In this document: positions 9,385 through 18,435 of the stretch, in pieces | How positions within the stretch are numbered: the stretch's first letter is position 1 | Layout: every line of letters starts with the position of its first letter | Assembly: GCA_027576995.1 (NCBI GenBank) | Contig: JANBQC010000434.1 | Location: 1 to 24,360 of the forward strand | Direction of reading: 5' to 3' | Origin: Dimargaris cristalligena | Lineage: Eukaryota > Kickxellomycota > Dimargaritomycetes > Dimargaritales > Dimargaritaceae | DNA: 24,360 nucleotides | The notes under the pieces: model-generated | Seen by the model: the letters and a program-made list of their open reading frames with translations, nothing else | What the model was told of the DNA's origin: nothing | Database searches by the model: none | Made by a program: the position numbers and the translations under genes

Positions 9385-9759
9385 TCACCAACATCCGGAC
9401 TCCCCCCCGTGGGCTTTGTCCCCATGCAACATGAAGGCCATGGTCATGAAGTCCATGTATTTTTTTATGGCTTCAAAACGAAGACTTCTCATCTGTTTTG
9501 GGCCGAATATAATTTTCGCTTGAATTTGATTGAGGAAGAATTTCAAAGCTTCGGCGGAAGAAGGCCTTGTAATCAACTTAAAAGTTTAGGCGGGACATCC
9601 CAGTGTATTTTCTATTAGGGCGAGGGAGGGGTTGATGAACCCGACTTCGGTTAGTCATTCTCAAAATCCACCCAATTTATAAAGATTGGGGCTAATCAGT
9701 CTTGTAAATTGTCCTCATCGGACTGTGACCCAGGCGGGGCATCTTCATCTAAATTAAAA
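9385..9759 (-). pseudogene. coding-like relic or isolated exons, unidentified
   Basis: Two stretches on the minus strand read like protein. Nearer 9759, after the acceptor-like TTAATTTAG, comes an acidic run (DEDAPPGSQSDEDNLQD) ended by TGA near 9693, like the C-terminus of a protein. Nearer 9385, after TTGATTACAAG, a frame of about 60 codons includes SAEALKFFLNQIQAKII, FGPKQMRSLRFEAIKKYMDF and MAFMLHGDKAHGG before TGA. No start, partner exons or known domain could be joined to them. They may be remnants of a decayed gene or mobile element, or exons of a gene whose other parts I could not find. Low confidence. Confidence 0.25.
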
Positions 9760-10942
9760 AATACATTGGATTGATGGATGAAGGGATGGGGGAAAGAGTG
9801 AGCAATCTATTATGGATAGAGTCGGGTGTGCTTTGGGCAATGGTCACCTAAAAATAGGCGGTCAATGCCGAATACCTTGTTGGGTGAGGAACCAACATTC
9901 TCGTACCCCAATCATCTAAAAGTAAATCGACCTACCCCCATTTGAACAGGCTTAGGTAATGTATAATGGCCGTGGCGGTTGCAACCGCCAGGCGAGGCGG
10001 AACACTCAATTGTAGAACAACTAGGACATCCGTCCAATGAAATCGTCCAGCTCGCCCTTCCCCTCACATCCGCCTCCACCGGGCAAGTGGTGAACAGCAG
10101 CCGCCCAAGCCAGTAGACAACCAACCGAGTAGTATATAATGAATAGACATAATACAATCTTAACTCCTTAAGTTTCGATTTAATAATCAATAAATAACTC
10201 TTTAAAAAGCTTTCTCGCCCAACTCGGCGCCTTGTTATTTTGTCAAATCATTCCCTCCTTGGAAACTCGGTTGATCCACCGGTCCCACTCGACCTAAACC
10301 GTTACACGGTCAATAAGGCTAGTTTTCTTAATCGATGTGAGAAACCGTTGGGCCCAGCAGGTTGGCAAGAGAACATTCATCGTACTAGAGTCAACTGAAG
10401 TGGGCAATCCCCGGACCCAAATGAGTAATACCACTGAATATAGGGATCGGCGGTCATTTTTGGGGGCCTTTTGGGCATTGTTGTGCAATGTACAAGAGTT
10501 ATGGCAAGTTCCTCACCGCCTATTCCACCCATTTTGCGGACCAAATTCTGTCCATTTATTCTCTCGCAGAAGTGCCCATTGGGTGGCGGGGTCAACTGAT
10601 TACCCGCGGCTCACTTTTGGTCAAAAATCAAATCGATAATCAATGTATCGACAAAGAAATTCTTGTTATATATATATATATATATGTGAAATTAACCAAA
10701 GTAGGGATCGTCCGGTCAATCAATCAACCAAAATAAAGTTACTACATATCCCTATTTACGATGGGATGGTCAACATTTCGAATGGCTTTAGTGGTAATGA
10801 GAAATGTAGTGGCATTTAGAAAATTCACCCCCTTCACTCAGACGTAGGCGATGAGGAGAGGATTATCCATCGAAATTGAAATAGTCAGTGTAAGTCATCT
10901 GGGGAACATTTGTCTGATAAGTGAGATGTCTAATCAGTGAAA
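9760..10942. other. intergenic, downstream of the OTU2-like gene
   Basis: No supportable gene. It contains a TA microsatellite at 10667-10685. The 3' end of the minus-strand OTU2-like gene presumably lies in the right part of this stretch; I did not find an unambiguous poly(A) signal close to its stop. Confidence 0.45.
10667..10685. repeat. TA dinucleotide microsatellite
   Basis: Uninterrupted alternating TA, about nine units, in non-coding DNA. Confidence 0.85.
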
Positions 10943-13900
10943 TCAGGTTTCTTGGTGGTGCAAATGTTTCTTGCGCAGCGAATTATAATGCTGGCCCAGA
11001 CCAAACGCATGGTGATGGTATCTGGAAGCAAGGCAGTACATTTTATCAAGGATAACATAGCGATGTTAGACAAATTATCCGAAGCAAGTCCGTGGTGATG
11101 GCGTGTGTCAATGTGTATGTGGCCATAATAGTGGCGGGAGGGTATGTTTGTTCCCGTATTCATTGAGGCCAACGAAGGGCCAGAGTGTTAAGGCGATTGC
11201 CACATTCGGGATGGGTGTACAAAACCATGGTGGTTTGCATTGATGGGATTTGAAGGCCGCGAGTACAAAATACCGGCAGTGAAAGTGAAAGCGACTGTCC
11301 ATCGAACTAAAACAAAATATATAGGAAAGATGGCCATGAAACAACGGGCAATGCGATTGGAAGGACGCGACAGACCAAACAAATCTCAAGTCGGTGATTG
11401 GCACCGTAAAATAGATTAAAAATCCAAAGTGGGCAAAAGCGGACATTGTACTAAAACCGTAAAGATCGCCATAGGTAACAGGGCTACTCAACTAAGAGTA
11501 GGCGAGAACTCTCACTAGGTCCAAACTAAATGATAAGTTCCCAAGTGAGCCCGTTACCATCCCTTCCCCAACACCAGGTCGGGGCCGGCCGAAATGGTTG
11601 GACCATGCGCCTTAATAGGAAGTGGGAGAGGTGGGGTTCTGGTAGGATCCGATCGGCCCTGGGATCCCTTGGCTGGCTAGGTAGACTAACCAATACTAGC
11701 CCGGCCTGAAGAATGAACAGGTGAATTGATGGCACGCCTCCCACGGACGGGCAGCAGCCTTCGGTCCCCAGCAGTTCCACTCACTGTGGATACTTAGTCG
11801 TAATAATAAATAATTTGTACGTATAAACTCGGAATAAAAATGCCATTAAATTCTAAAGAGATCCTGCTGATCTTCGTTCAAGCAGCACTTACGAGAGGCG
11901 AATCGGGTCATGTGCGGGGTACTCGTCACCAATCTTGAGGGTGGGGGATCCCATTTGAATAATATGGACTGGAAGCTTGTAGACGTGGGCCAGGGCCAGG
12001 ATCTTGGGGGAGGGAAGGGGAGTTCGTACGGGAGGAGTAGCAATAGGCGGGGGCGGGGAATGGTGCAGCACAGATGATACATACTTCGGTGGTGGGAGTG
12101 GTTAGTGACATGGCTTAGGCAAAATCCGTGAGAACAATGTTTGGACTATATTAAAATATAGGGCAATCAGTTGGCCTGGGGACTTGTTTGGTGTCGATCC
12201 GTCCGATTTAGTTCACACAAAAAGTCAGCCGAGATGAGCGAAAAGANNNNNNNNNNNNNNNNNNNNNNNNNNNNNNNNNNNNNNNNNNNNNNNNNNNNNN
12301 NNNNNNNNNNNNNNNNNNNNNNNNNNNNNNNNNNNNNNNNNNNNNTGTGATAATCCGATGGGAAGGTCGTTGGACATCATACATAACTCGCATTGTAACA
12401 TCCAACATTGTTCCCAAGGCATTCACGGTTGAGATACCGAGCATGCCATCGCGCCATGGACGGTCAGCATCATGTGTCTTCCAAAAGCCATTGCTACAGT
12501 CATCATTATACTTGCGCTTCGCCTATATTTGAGAATCTCACATGTAAATGGGGCTACTGGCTTGTCAAGCTCGTCTCAGTGGTGATGTATCCAGTCCTTC
12601 GGCCTTTTTTGTTTTTTTTTTAAAAAAAAAACGGTAGTAGTGCTTGGCTGATCCACGCATCGAATCGCGGGGACAAATTGGCATGCTTTGGCCTTTTGAG
12701 TATAATTGCTGAGCTCAATATGGTACACCAACGAATGCCATTCAAATTCAAAACCATAGATGCAGGTGTGGAATAATTTCCGTACACTGCACTGACTTAC
12801 CTCAGGTTCACCGCCCCAAACCGCCGTCGTCTCAAGTTCATGGCAATACTCGACAAATTCCTCTGGGGTTAGAACCAGCGTTGATAAGGCCCGATATGTT
12901 CCGTCGGTGATATTAAGAGCCGAAGCAATATGGCCATATTGGAGAAGATGGAGGTGATTGAGTGGGGTGAGCAATAGGTGAAATATTTTTTTCCATGATT
13001 CTGTCGATTAACAAATGGGCCAGAATCAATACTTCTCATGGTTTCGAAGGATGTATTATTGTATTTCAGTAACAGCCGGGCTTGGCTTTGAAAATAGCCG
13101 AGGTATGGTTTTTTTTCACCAGTCGCCCTCCACTTAGCCATCGGCCCAATAAGACCAAGTACCAAAACACTCAAAGCAAATCAAATAAACGTACCGTTGG
13201 ATAGGATGTCACCCGTACTATTCACCAGAAATGGAATAAAATCGTCCTTGTGGGCCCTCATGTAGTCGGCCGCCTTGCGGCGCAACTCCATGAAGTCATC
13301 CCGAATATGGTGATATTCGGCTAACTGATCTGCCACCGCCCGGAATAGACTAATGTTATCATATTTTTAATTTAAAAAATGACGTATAAACAATATTGGG
13401 GGACTTGGGGATTAATGTCATAATAAAGGAAGACATTCTAGTATACCCCGAAATGGCCGGGTGGCTTGGCATTGGGCAATAAGATCCCGGGCCAAGTGAC
13501 CATGGCACTTTGTCCAAGGCATTAATTACTACTGCTTACCAATAAAATACATATACAATTTAGGCTTACCAGTGACCATCGGACTCCACCTACGTCGAGG
13601 GATATGTACCAATAGTGGCCGGTTGGTTTCGGGACAGGTGTATCATGGTAATTGGAAACAAAACGTGTTTAAGAAATTGGCTGTGAGTGGGAATGTTGCG
13701 AGTATCTCTTCATCACATTAAAATCAAAAGCCTTACTGACCAACCGGACAAGATGCCTGTCTCACCGATTCGCTTTCCAGACTGTCCAATGGGCCATCAG
13801 GCGTTCCGCAATTAACCCGACAGCGGTATTCTCTGGTGTAAGAGTAGTATTCATTAGAGACTGGCCCATGGGTTGGGTCATCAAAGCAGGTTAAATCTCT

Positions 13901-14930
13901 ACGGAACCAAAAGGCCTACATACCTCTTTGAGCGTCAACTTATTGACCTTGAGAAGATCGGCGATGGCCCGATTCTCGACCTCTTCCATGTTGATTTGGC
14001 CGGCGGCCTCGGACGCGGCTTCTTCTTGGATTTGAGCCATCTTTGCCGCCCGTTTATCCTGTATGGGTGGTGATCCAAGAACAACGTAAAGATCAATTAA
14101 TTAAACGGTGATAGACATAGTCCATGGGCTTGTCAAGGGTCGATTGAAAACGATTTGCAGGGTCCTAGGGGAGGCGGATTTAGCGATACCGGCCATCTTA
14201 AACTTGGCATTAAATAAACCGATTTTCGGAATGCTATAGCGCACATTAATATAGTCCTGATCCATGGCCAAACCTGAAATACGTATATACAAAAATCAAC
14301 CAGTTGGACAGAGGCTTAGCCGATCCTGAGCAATCCCACTTACCAGCCGCTTCTTTTGTCGACTAGGTTTTCGGCCCGATCCATCCTCTTGGGCATCCGA
14401 ACTACGCCTCGTACTTGTGTACAAGCCACCCATGGACCGTTCGAGTTGGGAAATCTCGGATGCCGTTGAGATGGTGGGTGTCGAAGTCGCGCTGTGTAAT
14501 GCAGCCACTTCTTCGGCCTGTCGTTTCTGGAGTTCCGTTTCGAGGGTGCTAATCTGCTCCAAAATTTCCTTCTTCCGCTTCTTCTCATTCTTGGCTTGCT
14601 TTTTTAGCCCCGTGACAATGCCGATGAGCTCCCGCTGCTCTTTCCGGTGACGGGCGGTCATTTCCTCCGCGGTCTCTGGTAAAAGTATAGCGGTTTTCGG
14701 ATGGACGAATTCGGGACGGATGGAGGGGTCTGATTAGTGTACCCGGTTTAGATACTTCCTAGGCCATGGAATTGGCCGGCGGTCCTAGGCCCATATTGTC
14801 ATATTGTCGTATAGGGGTGGTCTAGACCTAGCGGGTGCTTAACAGTGTCGGTGGGTAATAGATAAAGGGGCTCACCTGTCACGGTGGTTGGCTTCGGCTG
14901 AGCCGCTGTTTCCTGGTTAGTGGTTGACAT
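10943..14930 (-). CDS. OTU2: OTU2/OTUD6-type deubiquitinase, eight exons, 315 aa
   Basis: My splice model on the minus strand is 14876-14930, 14344-14675, 13924-14058, 13570-13589, 13195-13349, 12801-12862, 11893-12002 and 10943-11021. It totals 948 nt, in frame throughout; every intron is GT...AG. Residues 20-80 form the family's charged coiled coil (TARHRKEQREL, NEKKRKKEILEQ); 110-175 is the linker before the catalytic domain. The OTU cysteine protease domain spans about 175-305: D178-G-H-C181, LFRAVADQL, FIPFLVNSTGD, EEFVEYC, W248-G-G, the VHIIQMGSP strand, and GLGQH301YNS. C181 and H301 are the expected catalytic pair; the family usually has GEHYNS, here E is Q. These enzymes remove ubiquitin and act with the translation machinery. 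Length is normal for the family. Exon 4 is only 20 nt; the assembly gap lies in intron 6. Confidence 0.92.
12247..12345. other. assembly gap (99 N)
   Basis: Run of N inside intron 6 of the OTU2-like gene. No coding sequence of that gene is missing, because exons 6 and 7 on either side join in frame at the conserved position after W-G-G-E-P-E. Confidence 0.99.
12612..12631. repeat. T10-A10 perfect palindrome
   Basis: Ten T followed directly by ten A, a 20-bp self-complementary tract in intron 6 of the OTU2-like gene, about 270 bp from the assembly gap. Such homopolymers often disturb sequencing; the run lengths may not be exact. Confidence 0.7.
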
Positions 14931-15228
14931 GGTAAGCAGGGTGGAGTTAAACGATGCTTATGAACAAGTAAGTAAACTAGAGCCGCTTGAAAGAGTACTT
15001 TGGTAGAAGTACAACCACCCACAATACAAGGTCAAAGAATGGAAAGGCAAAAGGACATGCGAAGGTAGAGGAGTTTCATTAAGAAAGCAAGGCCAGACTT
15101 GTTGGCATTTCCCAACACATTCCTATCCTCCTTAAGAGATTTCAGTCCCTAGAACATGGGCCGGTGTAACTTGGCAATACAAGGGAGGGAGGTTTTGACA
15201 GTCTCTTCCATCAAATGGAGATGGACAC

Positions 15229-15510
15229 CTAATCAGCTAGGCCAACTTTTACAAAAGTAGGTGGATAAGTGGATTGGCGGCACTGTTTCACATGCTGAAT
15301 GTTTGCCTTTCTCAAATACTCCGCCGTTGCCCGCACGAATCCACTTAGTTCTGGCATTGCTTCCACTGTAATAACACCCCGTATTATCGACCGATTCACC
15401 CACTGCCTGAGTCCCAGTCGCCTATTCAGCGCATTCCCTTCGACAGGCGACTCGGATTGAAAATTCTCGGAGAAATTCCTTCGTTCAATAGGAGGCGGAT
15501 TGTTGACCAT
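15229..15510 (-). CDS. hypothetical protein, 93 aa, between the OTU2-like and LARP7-like genes
   Basis: Open minus-strand frame from ATG 15510 to TAG 15229, with an alternative ATG at 15534. It begins MVNNPPPIERRNF and contains LRQWVNRSIIRGVITV and RATAEYLRKANIQHVKQ, a mix of charged and hydrophobic residues typical of a real small protein. I recognise no family. Its ATG lies in the same CCATGG as the LARP7-like start on the other strand, so the two coding regions would be divergent and touching, leaving no room for a promoter unless each lies within the other gene. A 53-codon ATG frame also runs antisense to it (from near 15298), which shows how easily open frames arise here. Treat as tentative. 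Confidence 0.3.
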   Translation of the reverse strand: MVNNPPPIERRNFSENFQSESPVEGNALNRRLGLRQWVNRSIIRGVITVEAMPELSGFVRATAEYLRKANIQHVKQCRQSTYPPTFVKVGLAD

Positions 15511-17108
15511 GGCCGACACGGCCGCCCAAGACACCAGGTCGATATATGTGGTAAGTTAATGTAAGCCCCGCTATGTACACCCGGTTTGGTGTGCTCGGTT
15601 GGATCAATGTAATTATATTTTCATTTGAATACTACCGTTATTTCACCGAGCAGTCGGTGGCAATGGTCGGCCAGTTTTTTTTTAATTAAACAAGTTATAT
15701 GGATTGGCTTGGGGATGATTTAGGAAACGATTCGGCCGCCGTATAATACTATAGCAACAGCCCGGCAGCTCTTCGCCACGAGTGGACCAGTAGAATACAT
15801 TGCCTTCCAATACGGACCCGACAAGCGATTCCTTGGTTTTGCTTTTGTACGCTACGCCCAGCGGGAGGGTGTCTTGGCGGCCATTCGCATGTTCAATTGC
15901 CATCCTGACCCTCAGGATGTGGTTCCATTATCCGGGGGCATTGAGGCCACCCCCGAAATACAACAATTAGGTCTTCGAGTGATGTCAAAGTAATGTATAG
16001 AACCAGTCTTTGTTTACCATTTTCTTAATCCATGATATCATTATTTATTTAGTTGCGTCATTAGCTATTGGATACAATTATTGTTATTAGGAAAATACAT
16101 GGGATAAGTCACAAGCTGATGACCATGGATATCATCTAATTTCTAAATCCGGGAGAGGCAGGGTCTCCCTTGGCCTGGTGAGCGGCTACCAAGGTTGTAT
16201 TTCTAAACACCGCCCACACGATTTCCGTAACCGTCTACTCACCATTTAAATTCGGTTTGGGTGACCATGTATCTATGGTATTCTATATTTTTCCGGTCAT
16301 TCTTTTAACACGGTGTCACCTTGGCGTACCACCAATGTAATATTGGGGGGGGGCTGACTACTTTATACACAGACAGCGGTGGCAAGCCTATCGGGACGAA
16401 TACAAACAACACCTCAAAGATAGCCGGGTCCGCGTGGACGAACAGATTAAGCAGCGTCGGCGACCTGTGACCTTCACAGAGGGCACTATTGTCCGAGTGC
16501 ACGGCCTGCATCCCCATAGCGTGCGGGAGGGACTGGCCGATCTTTTTGGGGGACCCTTCGGAACTATTGAACACGTGGATTATACCCGGGGCCAGGTCAG
16601 TGGGTACCTCCGATTTGTCGAACCTGCCGCGGCCCAGCGCTGTGTGGCTTATTTTGCCACTCATTGGGTCTACCACGCGACCCCGGAGGCTTGGGCGAAG
16701 AATGATGCGACCCTCCTCCCGGGCGGGACGAAACCCACCCCCGCTGGTTCTGGCGAACGCGACGGTAACAGCAACTGCGACCTTGCTGATGCCCAATCGA
16801 GCAAATCTGAGGTATCCATGGATATCGATGGGCCTACTGAACTCATTTCTTCTTCGGCAACTACCAAACCACCCTTGGCCGGCGGCAAACCCACCCAGGC
16901 CGAGCCACCTCTACTCCTGCGAGCCAAAGTACTGCAAGGTAAAGAGGAGTTGCACTACTGGAACATAGTGCGATCCCTGTGGCATGCGCAGCAAACCAGT
17001 CGTCAGACAGGTCATGACCACAGCCACTCGGCCCAAACCGATCCGGAAATGCCCAGCGGACAGCCTCCGCCTTCTACAGGGACCCATATTCACTTTGGTG
17101 ATGATTAG
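15509..17108 (+). CDS. LARP7: LARP7/Pof8-like RNA-binding protein (RRM + xRRM), three exons, 347 aa
   Basis: Exons 15509-15550, 15724-15989 and 16373-17108 join in frame; introns are GTAAGT...TTTAG and GTAATG...CACAG. RRM1 spans about 10-75: RNP2 is SIYVET (11-16), RNP1 is FLGFAFVRY (50-58). After a helix typical of the family (SKQRWQAYRDEYKQHLK, 102-118) comes the C-terminal xRRM: GTIVRVHGL (140-148), HVDYTRGQVSGYLRF (170-184), an acidic/Ser/Pro loop of about 90 residues, then LRAKVLQGKEELHYWNIV (285-302) and the closing HIHFGDD, like the conserved LARP7 C-terminus. LARP7-family proteins bind the 3' ends of 7SK RNA in animals and telomerase RNA in ciliates and fission yeast (p65, Pof8). No N-terminal La motif is visible upstream. 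The family's aromatic residue in the xRRM [WY]xD motif is H170 here. A telomerase role is inference. Confidence 0.82.
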
Positions 17109-17445
17109 GATGGGAATGCCGGGGTCTGACCCATCTTCTCCATGGCTAATAATCTGATTTTGGATGATAAAGGTTGCATACGGCCAATACACGGCCTGGT
17201 TTGGTTTGGTTTGGTTTATTTTATTTTATTTTAGGTTTTTTAAATTTTTGCGCCATGATGTGGGGTGGGGGGGGGTGATATTTCGGTGGCGGCTGCTGCT
17301 GCTCAGTGGTGCAGGACCTGGTTGTGCAATGGCAGGTGGGGTTGGGAATATCTAATACTGGCGATTCAATTGGAACTGACTGGTTATTGTGGTCGGTTGC
17401 AGCAGTTGTTAGAATGCCTACACTCAGCGTATGCCCGAATGTTAG
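17109..17445. other. 3' flank of the LARP7-like gene with simple repeats
   Basis: Contains GGTTT repeats, TTTTA repeats and a G9 run at 17267-17275. A frame around 17350-17440 (LQQLLECLHSAYARM) reads like a helix but is out of frame by one base with the next coding-like stretch. I cannot support a gene here. Confidence 0.4.
17199..17233. repeat. pentanucleotide repeats (GGTTT)n then (TTTTA)n
   Basis: About four GGTTT units followed by about four TTTTA/TTTAT units on the plus strand, just downstream of the LARP7-like stop. Simple sequence, possibly within the 3' UTR. Confidence 0.75.
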
Positions 17446-17697
17446 GAGCTGGAGAGGATCTCCAGTCGGTCGGAATTATCCGAGTTCCTCGATACCATTA
17501 CTAATTCCAAAATCCAATGGGTTCCGCACATGGAGGAAGATACGGGGTTTGTCTTTTTTTTTCTATTTATTTACTTATTCCTACATTTACGCCCAACTCA
17601 CTTAAATGACGAAGCGGACTTGGGTAAGGGGGGATGGGAAAGGAAGCAAGAGGAGATGAATGGCCAGGGAAAAAGGGGGAAGTGGTGGTGCGTGTGA
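17446..17697 (+). CDS. coding-like segment, possible exon of an unidentified gene
   Basis: Open for 83 codons after the acceptor-like AATGTTAG. It begins ELERISSRSELSEFLDTI, then NSKIQWVPHMEEDTG, a hydrophilic helical pattern typical of real protein. Past residue 34 it runs into T-rich, intron-like DNA. No ATG at the start and no known domain. It may belong with the open segment at 18142-18435, but I could not make a consistent splice model: a neighbouring helix-like stretch (17400-17440) is one base out of frame. Other frames in the region are also open. Weak evidence. Confidence 0.22.
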   Translation, partial: ELERISSRSELSEFLDTITNSKIQWVPHMEEDTGFVFFFLFIYLFLHLRPTHLNDEADLGKGGWERKQEEMNGQGKRGKWWCV

Positions 17698-18141
17698 TTC
17701 ACAGTGCCACCGAATGTCCCAGCGGGCTGAATCAGATCAACAAATCGGCGTTTTGGGTAAGCTGCCGGGTATACAAAGACGCGAGGAGAGCAGCGCGGAC
17801 GGGATGGGATCTGGAGGGGGGAGGAGTGCCAAGAAGCGTGTAAAAGCCCGTCGAATCTCTGGAGAGGTTTACTCGGCTCGTCAGAAGTGGGTGGGGCCAG
17901 GGTTCGTTATTTAAGGATGTGTTCTTTTGAAGGCCGACCGGGTATCAGTAGTTGTACCGGCGAGGGTAATACCAGGGCAATCCAACTCCCTTGATGCGGA
18001 TCGCAGCTGCTTCTGCTGTTTATTGATGGGATAGCCAGCCCCCCTCCCTCCACATGGACGCCCCTCCCACAGCACATACTCACGCTGGTCCCGGGGAATG
18101 CCAAGTCCACGTCAACCCTGTGATAAAGCCGATATAAATAG

Positions 18142-18435
18142 ATTGGGCGGCACGTCAAAAAGGCAATTCCAACTTTCTTGGCCTCTTTTGATATTGGGGT
18201 TCTAGAAGACCGCTGGGACCCTACTCCCTCCAATCACCTGGGCGGATGGGGTTTGCTCATTGTGTGCTATTCAACCAACCGACATGGTCCTAGTCAGTCA
18301 GTCAAAGACCGCCTGCCCCTCCCACCAGTGGCCCCATTTGCCGTGGATGACCAAGATGGCAACAATATGCCTGTCTATACTAGATTTTTGCCAGAGGATG
18401 AACAGTGGTGGGCCAATGATGGGCAGGATCGTTGA
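18142..18435 (+). CDS. possible terminal exon of an unidentified gene
   Basis: 98 codons open from an acceptor-like ATAAATAG to TGA at 18433-18435. It contains HVKKAIPTFLASFDIGVLED, RWDPTPSNHLGGWGLLIVCY, LPPVAPFAVDDQDGNN and ends FLPEDEQWWANDGQDR, which reads like a folded segment followed by an acidic C-terminal tail. Codon use is unremarkable and compatible with coding. There is no ATG at its start, so it would be a 3' exon; upstream exons are not resolved. A minus-strand frame overlaps 17907-18233 with a donor-like GTGAGT near 18085, so the strand is not certain. I do not recognise the family. Confidence 0.33.
   Translation: MGRHVKKAIPTFLASFDIGVLEDRWDPTPSNHLGGWGLLIVCYSTNRHGPSQSVKDRLPLPPVAPFAVDDQDGNNMPVYTRFLPEDEQWWANDGQDR

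Noticed and set aside
12576..12800. Read-through of the OTU frame after W-G-G-E-P-E as the C-terminus of the OTU protein
   Set aside because: The next residues do not match the family, whereas a GTAAGT donor at 12800 joins in frame to ILALAHVYKLPVHIIQ at 12002 and then to the conserved GLGQHYNS exon.
13735..13850. Exon-like stretch (NTAVGLIAERLMAHW) in intron 3
   Set aside because: It would interrupt the conserved link LTLKE-VESDGHC. Direct splicing to the 20-nt exon matches the family.
14101..14292. Open frame inside intron 2 of the OTU2-like gene, behind a TTTCAG
   Set aside because: It is protein-like, but splicing it to exon 2 is out of phase, and skipping it gives a perfect family match.
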